Assembly (NCBI GenBank): GCA_003353795.1
Contig: PIVY01000026.1
Coordinates: 1-37,301, forward strand
Direction of reading: 5' to 3'
Length of the DNA stretch: 37,301 nt
Origin: a bacterium
GTDB taxonomy: Bacteria > Krumholzibacteriota > Krumholzibacteriia > LZORAL124-64-63
Both the position numbers and the translations under genes were made by a program. Shown piece after piece: positions 16,473 to 22,564 of the stretch. Within the stretch, counting starts at the first letter, position 1. Every line of letters starts with the position of its first letter. Under the pieces are notes generated by a model. It was not told where the DNA came from and searched no databases. It saw only the letters and a program-made list of their open reading frames with translations.

Positions 16473-16520
16473 CGAGGTTGCGGCGACCCGTGTGGGCGGG
16501 TTAGCCTGGGAACGACCTCG
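16473..16520 (+). promoter_or_regulatory. Possible structured 5' leader upstream of the MoeA-like gene
   Basis: The arms 16473-16480 and 16513-16520 can form an eight-pair stem with one G-U pair (core CGAGGT/ACCTCG). It encloses an internal hairpin ACCCG/CGGGT (16486-16490 with 16497-16501). It ends 53 bases before the MoeA-like ATG. It may be a leader control element, but I do not recognise a known riboswitch class, and GC-rich DNA forms such stems by chance. Confidence 0.3.
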
Positions 16521-16573
16521 CTGTCGGCGCTCCGAATCCAGTTGAGAATCCTGCGAGAGGTGCACGCTTTTCC

Positions 16574-17602
16574 ATGCGCAAGGTTTCCGTCCATGAATCC
16601 ATCGGTCTGATCCTGGCCCACGACGTCACCGAGATCCGTGTCGATCGCGGCGTCAAGCATCGAGCTTTCCGGCGCGGCCACGTGATCGCGCCGGCCGATG
16701 TCGAGAGGCTGCTCGATCTGGGCAAGGGCACGGTGTTCGTCCAGGAGGAAGGGTCCGTCGACGTTCACGAGGACGAGGCTGCCATGACCGTGGCGCCCGC
16801 CGTGGCCGGCCCCGGAGTGAGCCACGACGCGGAGCCCTACGAGGGCAAGGTGAGCTTTCGCGCCGAGCATGCCGGCGTCCTGCGCATCGACACGGAGCGA
16901 CTGCTGGCCATCAACAGCCTCGGCGTTCCCGCGCTGCCGACCCTGCCGGCCAACTTCCCGGTGAACGAGGGTCAGACCGTGGCCGCGTTCCGTATCATCC
17001 CGCTCACCTGCGAAAAGGCCATGGTCGACGCCGTCCTGGCCCAGCTTGAGACTCCGCTCATTCACGTCGATCCCTACCGGCTGCGCTCGGCCGCGATCCT
17101 GGTGACCGGCACCGAGGTCTTCGAGGGGCGCATCGAGGACGGTTTCGTCGCCCGGCTCACCGCCACCCTCGCGGCCTACGACGTGCCCGTGGTCGAGAGC
17201 GTCATCGTGCCCGATGACCGCGCCGTGATCGCCGCCGAGGTCGAACGTCTGGCCGGTGCCTGCGACCTCTTGCTCGTGACCGGCGGCACCTCGGTGGATC
17301 CCGACGACGTCACCGTCCTGGCCATGGCCGATGCCGGCGTGGAGGTGGTGGTCAAGGGGATGCCCGTCCAGCCCGGCAACCACTTCACCGTGGGCTACCG
17401 CGGCGAGGTGCCCATGTGTGCGGTGCCCGCCGGCGCCCTCTTTCACCGCGCCACCGCCTGCGATCTGCTGCTGCCGCGGATCCTGGCCGGCGAGCGACTC
17501 GATCGACGGCGCATCGCCGCTCTCGGGCTCGGCGGTCTGGCCCAGCCCGGGACCGACGAGCATTTCCCCAATTCGACATTCGGCGCCGGCGGCTGGCAGT
17601 GA
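16574..17602 (+). CDS. MoeA-like molybdopterin-binding protein
   Basis: A 342-residue protein. An N-terminal part (MRKVSVHESIGLILAHDVTEI..., with KHRAFRRGHVIAPADVERLLDLGK) resembles the MoeA start. A C-terminal MoCF/MogA-type domain follows (VDPYRLRSAAILVTGTEVFEGRIEDGF to about residue 300) with VTGGTSVDPDDVT, the molybdopterin-binding loop. It is shorter than MoeA (about 400) and matches the family found beside molybdenum-hydroxylase genes in anaerobes. A role in molybdenum insertion or cofactor handling is inferred. An AGAGG site precedes the ATG. moaC follows 36 bases downstream and mog/moaB overlaps moaC, so the three form a molybdenum-cofactor operon. Confidence 0.85.
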   Translation: MRKVSVHESIGLILAHDVTEIRVDRGVKHRAFRRGHVIAPADVERLLDLGKGTVFVQEEGSVDVHEDEAAMTVAPAVAGPGVSHDAEPYEGKVSFRAEHAGVLRIDTERLLAINSLGVPALPTLPANFPVNEGQTVAAFRIIPLTCEKAMVDAVLAQLETPLIHVDPYRLRSAAILVTGTEVFEGRIEDGFVARLTATLAAYDVPVVESVIVPDDRAVIAAEVERLAGACDLLLVTGGTSVDPDDVTVLAMADAGVEVVVKGMPVQPGNHFTVGYRGEVPMCAVPAGALFHRATACDLLLPRILAGERLDRRRIAALGLGGLAQPGTDEHFPNSTFGAGGWQ

Positions 17603-17638
17603 TCGCCGCGTCGGTGCCGTCCAGGCCAGGAGTCTGAC

Positions 17639-18124
17639 ATGCCGTTCAATCACTTCGACGAGCACGGCCGCGCCCACATGGTCGACGTGGGCGACAAGCC
17701 CATCACCGACCGGCGCGCCCGCGCCGAGGCCACCGTGCATCTGGGCGCCGGTCTGCTGGCGCGCGTGCTCGACCGCGCCGTGGCCAAGGGCGACGTGCTG
17801 GGCACCGCGCGCCTGGCCGGTATCGCGGCGGCGAAGCGCACGGCCGATCTCATTCCCCTCGCGCATCCGCTGGCGCTGCATCACGTGGCCATCGACCTCG
17901 ACAGCGATCCGGCCGCGGGATTGGTCCGCGTGGTATGCAGCGTCCGCGCTCAGGAGCGCACGGGTGTGGAGATGGAAGCCATGACCGGCGCCGCCACGGC
18001 GGCACTCACCATCTACGACATGTGCAAGGGTGAGGAACGCGCCATCACCGTCACGGATCTGCGGGTGATCGAGAAATCGGGTGGTCGCAGCGGCGCCTGG
18101 ATCCGCGGGGAGGCGGCGGAATGA
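17639..18124 (+). CDS. moaC: Cyclic pyranopterin monophosphate synthase
   Basis: A 161-residue MoaC, which converts the MoaA product into cyclic pyranopterin monophosphate in molybdenum-cofactor synthesis. The hallmarks are present: HMVDVGDKP near the start, RTADLIPLAHPLALHHV (catalytic His), TGVEMEAMTGAATAALTIYDMCKG with the Glu-Met pair and a conserved Lys, and KSGGRSGAWIR at the end. Length is normal. It lacks a neighbouring moaA; that partner must be elsewhere. The last four bases (ATGA) overlap the next gene. Confidence 0.96.
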   Translation: MPFNHFDEHGRAHMVDVGDKPITDRRARAEATVHLGAGLLARVLDRAVAKGDVLGTARLAGIAAAKRTADLIPLAHPLALHHVAIDLDSDPAAGLVRVVCSVRAQERTGVEMEAMTGAATAALTIYDMCKGEERAITVTDLRVIEKSGGRSGAWIRGEAAE

Positions 18125-18621
18125 GCACCGATCTGCGCCTGTCGCTCGTCGTGCTGAGCGACCGATGTTCGCGCGGCGAGGCCGAGGATGGCAGCGGTCC
18201 GGCCCTGGTCGAATGGCTGGCCGCGCGCGGTCACGACGGCGTTCCGGTGGAGATCATTCCCGACGAATGCGAGCTCATCGCCGAGCGGCTGCGCGCCCTG
18301 TGCGACGGCGGCGACGTCGATGTTGTCGTCACCTGCGGCGGCACGGGTGTTTCGGTTCGGGACGTCACTCCCGAGGCGACCCGTGCGGTGATCGATCGTG
18401 AGCTGCCGGGATTCGGCGAGGCCATGCGGGCGGCCAGCGCGGAGAAATCTCCGCATGCCATCATCAGCCGCGCCCTCGCTGGATTGCGCGGCACGGTCCT
18501 CGTGATCAATCTGCCCGGCAGCCCTCGCGCCGCGGTGGAGAACCTGGCAGCGGTCTGGCCGGCGGTGGCGCACACGGTGGCCAAGGCCGGCGGAGACGAT
18601 GCGCCCTGCGCCGCACCTTGA
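18121..18621 (+). CDS. MogA/MoaB-family molybdopterin adenylyltransferase
   Basis: A 166-residue protein of the MogA/MoaB family, which adenylates molybdopterin before metal insertion. Visible motifs are VVLSDRCSRGEAEDGSGPALVEWL at the N-terminus, VVTCGGTGVSVRDVTPEATRAVIDRELPGFGEAMR, the nucleotide/pterin-binding core, and LVINLPGSPRAAVENL near the end. I cannot tell MogA from MoaB by eye; both perform related chemistry. The ATG at 18121 overlaps the moaC stop, showing translational coupling. Confidence 0.92.
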   Translation: MSTDLRLSLVVLSDRCSRGEAEDGSGPALVEWLAARGHDGVPVEIIPDECELIAERLRALCDGGDVDVVVTCGGTGVSVRDVTPEATRAVIDRELPGFGEAMRAASAEKSPHAIISRALAGLRGTVLVINLPGSPRAAVENLAAVWPAVAHTVAKAGGDDAPCAAP

Positions 18622-18623
18622 AC

Positions 18624-18658
18624 GAGCGCGCCGACGGTAGCGTACCGCCGGCGCGCTC
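18624..18658. terminator. Extended hairpin between convergent genes
   Basis: The outer arm GAGCGCGCC (18624-18632) pairs with GGCGCGCTC (18650-18658), and inside it ACGGTA pairs with TACCG(C), giving a long stem. It lies two bases past the mog/moaB stop and just before the end of the convergent lipoprotein gene. No T-run follows on either side, so it may terminate weakly in both directions or only protect 3' ends. Confidence 0.55.
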
Positions 18659-18675
18659 CGTGCTATCGATCGTCG

Positions 18676-19485
18676 TTACCGGACATCGCAGTAGAGCTGG
18701 TGGGTATGGCTGCCACCGGGTACCGCAGTGCCGCCGGCATCGTACAGCGTCGACTGGGCAGCGCTCGTGCCGTCGAAGACGATGAGCGCGTAGTACGGCG
18801 CGAAATCGTAGCGGATGGAGCCGGTGGGGCAGCCGCCCAGGCGCGGCCGGGTGATGCCGGATCCCAGGATCTGCCACGAGATCACGTAGCTGTAATGGTA
18901 GTTGCCCTGCGCCGACACGTACCGGTAGTCCATGTCGTAGCCGCCGTTGCCCTGGAGCGTCATCGTGTCGGTGTCCAGGCCCGAGATGGACGTGACGTAG
19001 TTGTAGAGCCAGTCGTAGTCGACCAAGGCGCCCTGCTGTTCGGAGTGGTAGTCGGCGTCACCCATCATGTCGTGATCGATCCGCACGGCACCGGCCACGC
19101 CCTGCTGGGGGTCGCCGCCCGCGTTGAAGTACTGGACGGTGTAGAACCAGTCGTAGACGTATCCCTCGCCGGAGTATTCGTAGTCCCATTCCCAGCGCTG
19201 GGTCTCCTCGTTCCAACCGTAATTCCAGTTGCCGTCGGCACTCTTGGACACTCCGGAGGCCAGCCCGACCATCGACTCTACCAGCGCGACCGCCTCCTGC
19301 GATGCCGCAGTGGTCTGCGCCAGCGCCGCGGACTGGTCAAAATCGTCGCCGCCGCCGCCGCTGCCGCCCTGGCCTCCCGGTTGCACGGGATCATCGTCGC
19401 CGCCGCAGGCTCCGAGGAAGAGGGCGAAGGCGCTCACCATCGCAATGGCGAGCAGGGTGCGGACGTGTTTGTTCCAGATCAGCAT
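18676..19485 (-). CDS. Lipoprotein of unknown function
   Basis: A 269-residue lipoprotein. Signal peptide: MLIWNKHVRTLLAIAMVSAF, then the lipobox ALFLGAC with Cys27. A Gly/Asp/Pro-rich linker (GGDDDPVQPGGQGGSGGGGDDFD) follows. The rest is a beta-rich domain very rich in Tyr, Trp, Asp and Gly (NYGWNEETQRWEWDYEYSGEG, YDWFYTVQYFNAGG), with two late Cys (GGCPTGS, LYCDV) that could pair. I do not recognise the family. The negative charge after Cys+1 in a Gram-negative could affect its membrane destination. It stands alone between two terminator-like hairpins. Confidence 0.85.
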   Translation of the reverse strand: MLIWNKHVRTLLAIAMVSAFALFLGACGGDDDPVQPGGQGGSGGGGDDFDQSAALAQTTAASQEAVALVESMVGLASGVSKSADGNWNYGWNEETQRWEWDYEYSGEGYVYDWFYTVQYFNAGGDPQQGVAGAVRIDHDMMGDADYHSEQQGALVDYDWLYNYVTSISGLDTDTMTLQGNGGYDMDYRYVSAQGNYHYSYVISWQILGSGITRPRLGGCPTGSIRYDFAPYYALIVFDGTSAAQSTLYDAGGTAVPGGSHTHQLYCDVR

Positions 19486-19534
19486 CTCGGGCCTCCCAAT
19501 GACCGGCCGATCCTGAAATCGACCTAATATGAAA

Positions 19535-19554
19535 CCCGCGAATCAACTCGCGGG
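19535..19554 (-). terminator. Rho-independent terminator of the small-gene cluster
   Basis: On the minus strand CCCGCGA and TCGCGGG form a perfect seven-pair stem with a six-base loop, followed by TTTCATATT. It lies 50 bases after the stop of the last small gene (19605) and closes the operon that runs from 25006. Confidence 0.8.
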
Positions 19555-19604
19555 GGACGTTTCTCAAGTAAGAAGACTAAAAAACACCGGATTAATCACA
19601 CAGC

Positions 19605-19874
19605 TCAACGAAAGGACAGGCTGTCGGCTCGAGCCCGCGCCATCTCGAGTGCGCTTCGCAGGTTCTCGATCTCCCTGGTCTGCTCGTCGATTCGGGCCTC
19701 GAGCGCAGCGACTGCGGACGGCTCGTCGTTCCGGAATCCTATCCGCGCCACCGAGATCCCGACCACCAGCACTACTCCGGCCACGCTCGCCCAGAACGCC
19801 GCGGTCTCGAAACGATTGGCGAAGAGTGCCGGCGCTTCGAGGAATCGGGCGATCCGGTCTGTTCGTGTCGCCAT
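19605..19874 (-). CDS. Small membrane-anchored coiled-coil protein (cluster gene 7)
   Basis: An 89-residue protein from ATG 19874: a short basic N-terminus, one transmembrane helix (about 28-44, FWASVAGVVLVVGISVA), then a charged helix with heptad spacing (VAALEARIDEQTREIENLRSALEMARARADSL). No family recognised. The ATG stands four bases after the stop of the previous gene, with a GAGGGG site overlapping that stop. An upstream in-frame ATG (19913) would overlap the previous gene more deeply and is less likely. It is the last gene before the terminator. Topology predicts a cytoplasmic N-terminus and an outside coiled coil, as in some inner-membrane spanins. Confidence 0.7.
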   Translation of the reverse strand: MATRTDRIARFLEAPALFANRFETAAFWASVAGVVLVVGISVARIGFRNDEPSAVAALEARIDEQTREIENLRSALEMARARADSLSFR

Positions 19875-19878
19875 GGCG

Positions 19879-20409
19879 CTACCCCTCGGCGCCTTGCACA
19901 CCGAATTCGGCATCCGGGTCGGGCAGCTTGCCGGACCTGGCCGCGATATCCTTCTGCTGGGTCTGCTGCCGGACGTCTTCCTTGTGCCGGTCCACCGCCG
20001 CGAGGTGATGCATCACCTTGCCGCCGAAGTAGAAGGCCAGCATCATCTGGAAGGCCATGAGCAGCTGCTCGAGATGCCCCTCGAGCCCCCCCTGCGTCAG
20101 GCTGATGATCTCCACGAACAGCACGATCACCAGCAACGAGATCGTGAGTACGGCCCGGAACACGCCGCGCGGCATGGCCAGGGTCTCGTTCTGGAACGGA
20201 GGCTTGCCGCCCGGCCAGTTCGACGGATCGCCGAGGGTGTACCGCCGGACCATGGCGACCAGGAACACCAGCAGCGCCACCATCCAGACCAGCAGCACGC
20301 CCACGGTGACCTGAACCAGCCAGTGAGCGCTCACCAGCGGTTCGAACGACTGTACGAATCGACTGAGATTCTCGGCGCCCGCGCCGACGGACTCTGTGGT
20401 TGTTGCCAT
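19879..20409 (-). CDS. Three-helix membrane protein, holin-like (cluster gene 6)
   Basis: A 176-residue protein with hydrophobic segments at about 30-52, 86-105 and 113-131, the last more amphipathic (LLMAFQMMLAFYFGGKVMHHL). Between the first two is a polar loop with YTLGDPSNWPGGKPPFQNETLAMPRGVFRAVL; the C-terminus is a charged tail rich in Gln, Lys and Asp. No named family can be assigned. The size, three helices and charged tail, and its place beside a peptidoglycan amidase, resemble a class I holin (inference). The ATG has an AGGAG site eight bases upstream. It is followed by the coiled-coil gene with a four-base gap. Confidence 0.7.
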   Translation of the reverse strand: MATTTESVGAGAENLSRFVQSFEPLVSAHWLVQVTVGVLLVWMVALLVFLVAMVRRYTLGDPSNWPGGKPPFQNETLAMPRGVFRAVLTISLLVIVLFVEIISLTQGGLEGHLEQLLMAFQMMLAFYFGGKVMHHLAAVDRHKEDVRQQTQQKDIAARSGKLPDPDAEFGVQGAEG

Positions 20410-20450
20410 GTTCGATCTCCTCGGATTCGCGGCGTGGTCGCCGCCGGATC

Positions 20451-20891
20451 TCAGTTGACGGCAGAGCCGATGGCGAAGCCGGTGACGCCGAGCACCAAGG
20501 CGGAGATCACTGCCCAGCGCCAGCGATCGCGCTTGTAGCGGTCGACCTTGACCTCGGCTTCTTCCAGGTCCCGATCCGTGGTGGTCCAGAGGTCGCGGTA
20601 ATGGGCGTAGGCCTCGGTGCGGACGTCGATGATGCCTTGCTGTTCGGTGATGATCTCACCCAGGAGCGCGGCCTTTTTCTCGAGCACGATGATCGACGAG
20701 TCGGCCAGGGCGAGCGATTCGGCACGGATGAGAAGGTCGACGAAGATATCGCGGGAGAGGACGAAGACCGTGTCCGATTCGGCCGGAACGGTGTAGCTCT
20801 CGCGTGGCGCCAGCGCCCGCGAATCCTGGGCGTCGACCGCCGTGGCAGCCACGATGAGCAGGACGGTCAGACCGAGAGCGCGGCGACTCAT
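20451..20891 (-). CDS. Exported coiled-coil protein with C-terminal membrane anchor (cluster gene 5)
   Basis: A 146-residue protein: N-terminal signal peptide (cleavage near VDA-QDS), a central helical region with long heptads (LLIRAESLALADSSIIVLEKKAALLGEIITEQQ and the following DLEEAEVKVDRYKRDR), then a C-terminal transmembrane helix (WRWAVISALVLGVTGFAIGSAVN). It would span the periplasm from an inner-membrane tail anchor, a spanin-like shape turned around. No family recognised. Its ATG overlaps the upstream stop by four bases (ATGA), with GAGGAGG coded in that gene's Glu-rich tail. Confidence 0.7.
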   Translation of the reverse strand: MSRRALGLTVLLIVAATAVDAQDSRALAPRESYTVPAESDTVFVLSRDIFVDLLIRAESLALADSSIIVLEKKAALLGEIITEQQGIIDVRTEAYAHYRDLWTTTDRDLEEAEVKVDRYKRDRWRWAVISALVLGVTGFAIGSAVN

Positions 20892-21241
20892 GGCGACTCC
20901 TCCTCGAGTTCATCGCGACGAGTTGCGAGATCATCGCGCTTCTCGTCCGCTCCGGCGACCTCCGCCATCAGGCGATGGATGCGGGCCTCGCTCTCGGTCA
21001 CGCGCGGGTCGGTCATGGCATCGGCCAGGGCGCGCAGATCCGCGACGTCGAGTTGCCGCAGCGTCACCGCCGTGGTGTTGGTGAACGAGGAATCGGGCGC
21101 CACGGTCAGCATCACGAACCATGGTGAATCGGATGTGTTGGTGATGACCTCACCAGCGGGCAGGGGCCTGCCGGCGGGATCGGGCTCGGCACACACCGCG
21201 GCTGCGACGATGAGCAACGCGGCCGTGAGAATCCCTTTCAT
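20888..21241 (-). CDS. Small exported protein (cluster gene 4)
   Basis: A 117-residue protein with a signal peptide (MKGILTAALLIVAAAVCAEP; peptidase I cleavage at VCA-EP is likely, and a lipobox is doubtful because Val precedes the Cys). The mature chain has a small beta-like part (GEVITNTSDSPWFVMLTVAPDSSFTNTTAVTLRQL) and a charged helical tail rich in Glu, Arg and Asp. No family recognised. A strong AAGGAGG site precedes the ATG. Stop and start overlap with the next gene, so the two may form a stoichiometric pair in the envelope. Confidence 0.7.
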   Translation of the reverse strand: MKGILTAALLIVAAAVCAEPDPAGRPLPAGEVITNTSDSPWFVMLTVAPDSSFTNTTAVTLRQLDVADLRALADAMTDPRVTESEARIHRLMAEVAGADEKRDDLATRRDELEEESP

Positions 21242-21253
21242 GGCGTCCTCCTT

Positions 21254-21646
21254 TCATCCCTGGATGCGGCCCAGGCGGTTGAGTAACTGGCTCGCGCTCT
21301 CGCTGCCGATCTCCTCGGGGAGGGCTTCCCGGCGATCGGCCAGCCGCTCGAGCTCATCGTCGACCCCGGCGACTTCGGTCTGCAGTTTCTGCACTCTCTG
21401 CTCGCGGCGCTGGACCTCGGCCTCCACGGCCGCCTGGAACTCGCCCTCGCGTTCGCGAGTGCGGCGGTGCTTCTCGCGGATCTCGTCCTCGTCGCTGCCG
21501 AAGAGTCCGGAGATGAACTTGAGCGGCGCCAGCAGCGCCGCCACCGCCACGGTGAGCGGCTGCCAGGCGATGATGCCCTTGTCCACCAGGTAGACCAGCG
21601 CCACCACGGCGGCCAGGAGCAGCAACCAGATCAGAATCTTCTTCAT
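21254..21646 (-). CDS. Membrane-anchored coiled-coil protein (cluster gene 3)
   Basis: A 130-residue protein with one sure transmembrane helix (residues 4-20) and probably a second or amphipathic one (about 28-48, LTVAVAALLAPLKFISGLFGS). A long charged coiled coil follows (EIREKHRRTREREGEFQAAVEAEVQRREQRVQKLQTEVAGVDDELERLADRREALP). No family recognised. AAAGGAGG precedes the ATG by about nine bases. It directly follows the amidase gene (15-base gap). Confidence 0.72.
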   Translation of the reverse strand: MKKILIWLLLLAAVVALVYLVDKGIIAWQPLTVAVAALLAPLKFISGLFGSDEDEIREKHRRTREREGEFQAAVEAEVQRREQRVQKLQTEVAGVDDELERLADRREALPEEIGSESASQLLNRLGRIQG

Positions 21647-21661
21647 CCCAGTCGCCTCCTT

Positions 21662-22537
21662 TCAACCACGGTCGAGTTCCACGTGTCGGCCGTCGACCCA
21701 GCCGGCGACCTGAGCGCGCACGTAGTACCAGCCGTTCTGCTCGCGAACCGCCGTGACCGGGGCGCCGCTTTCCAGCGGCACCGATACGCGCGGACTGGTC
21801 GGCGACGCCTCGGCGCGGATGTTGAGTCGAGAAGCGGTCACGCGGCCGGGGGACGGGTAGAGGTCGAACTCGGTCTCGTCGCGACGATTGGCGCCCAGCA
21901 CGTTGTTGCGCACGCGGTCCAGGGGGAAGGCGGGGCCGGGGTCGGTCTTGCGCCCCGGCGAGATCTCCTCGTGACCGAGGATGTGCTTGATGCCGTAGTG
22001 GCCCACCAGCGCGCGGCAGATCTCCTGCACCATGGTGATCTGGTCGGCGGTGTAGGCGTGCCAGAAGCCGGCGGTCGCCTGGTTGCGGTGCACGGCCTCG
22101 ACCACCTCGTCGGCCGCGACCGTGCGGCCGAACCAGGTGCGGTGCCCACCGAGGGTAGCGGTCAGTTCGCCCGGGTTGTCGATCTCGATGCCGATGGAGA
22201 ATCCGTTGAATCCCTTGCGCACCTGGCCGTCGCCGAAGCGGTACTCGCTCTTGCCGGCGTGCCAGGTCACCTTGTTGAACGGCGTGACCTGGATCAGCTC
22301 GCCGCCGCGGCCGAGCACGAGGTGGGCCGAAGCTTTCACATCGGGGTCCGAGAGCGAGTCGGCGGAGGATTCGGGGCTGGCGCCGGCGGTGTAGTGGATG
22401 ACGATGGCCTCGGGCGCGAGATCGCGTTGATCCTTGAGGACGTTGCGCGCCTCCACGGGGCCGGACCGGGCGCGCAGATTGTGGTCGTCGCCGATCCAGA
22501 ACGGGGCTGTTCTCGTGGTGTCCGTGGGCTCGGGCAT
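21662..22537 (-). CDS. N-acetylmuramoyl-L-alanine amidase with SH3b domain (cluster gene 2)
   Basis: A 291-residue peptidoglycan hydrolase cleaving the bond between N-acetylmuramic acid and L-alanine. The Amidase_2 domain covers about 35-210: the AIVIHYTAG zinc ligand His48, NGFSIGIEIDNPGE with catalytic-type Glu118, KHILGHEEISPGRKTDPGPAF with His189 and Asp199 as the other zinc ligands and Lys197. A bacterial SH3 domain (228-290, SRLNIRAEASPTSPRV...GWYYVRAQVAGWVDG) likely binds the wall. There is no signal peptide, unlike housekeeping periplasmic amidases, so export would need help, as for a phage endolysin released by a holin (inference). GGGAGCG precedes the ATG. Confidence 0.92.
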   Translation of the reverse strand: MPEPTDTTRTAPFWIGDDHNLRARSGPVEARNVLKDQRDLAPEAIVIHYTAGASPESSADSLSDPDVKASAHLVLGRGGELIQVTPFNKVTWHAGKSEYRFGDGQVRKGFNGFSIGIEIDNPGELTATLGGHRTWFGRTVAADEVVEAVHRNQATAGFWHAYTADQITMVQEICRALVGHYGIKHILGHEEISPGRKTDPGPAFPLDRVRNNVLGANRRDETEFDLYPSPGRVTASRLNIRAEASPTSPRVSVPLESGAPVTAVREQNGWYYVRAQVAGWVDGRHVELDRG

Positions 22538-22564
22538 GGTCTCGCTCCCATACGGGTTGGGGAT

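Noticed and set aside
16452..16560. Possible tRNA-Sec gene, because GGAAGATC resembles the start of selC
   Set aside because: No matching GATCTTCC acceptor strand, no TCA anticodon loop and no T-loop consensus follow within 110 bases.
15731..17884. Long minus-strand open frame of 717 codons across the molybdenum-cofactor genes
   Set aside because: Only its last part (from 16327) is the YfiR gene; the rest is antisense to the MoeA-like and moaC genes, a GC-rich shadow.
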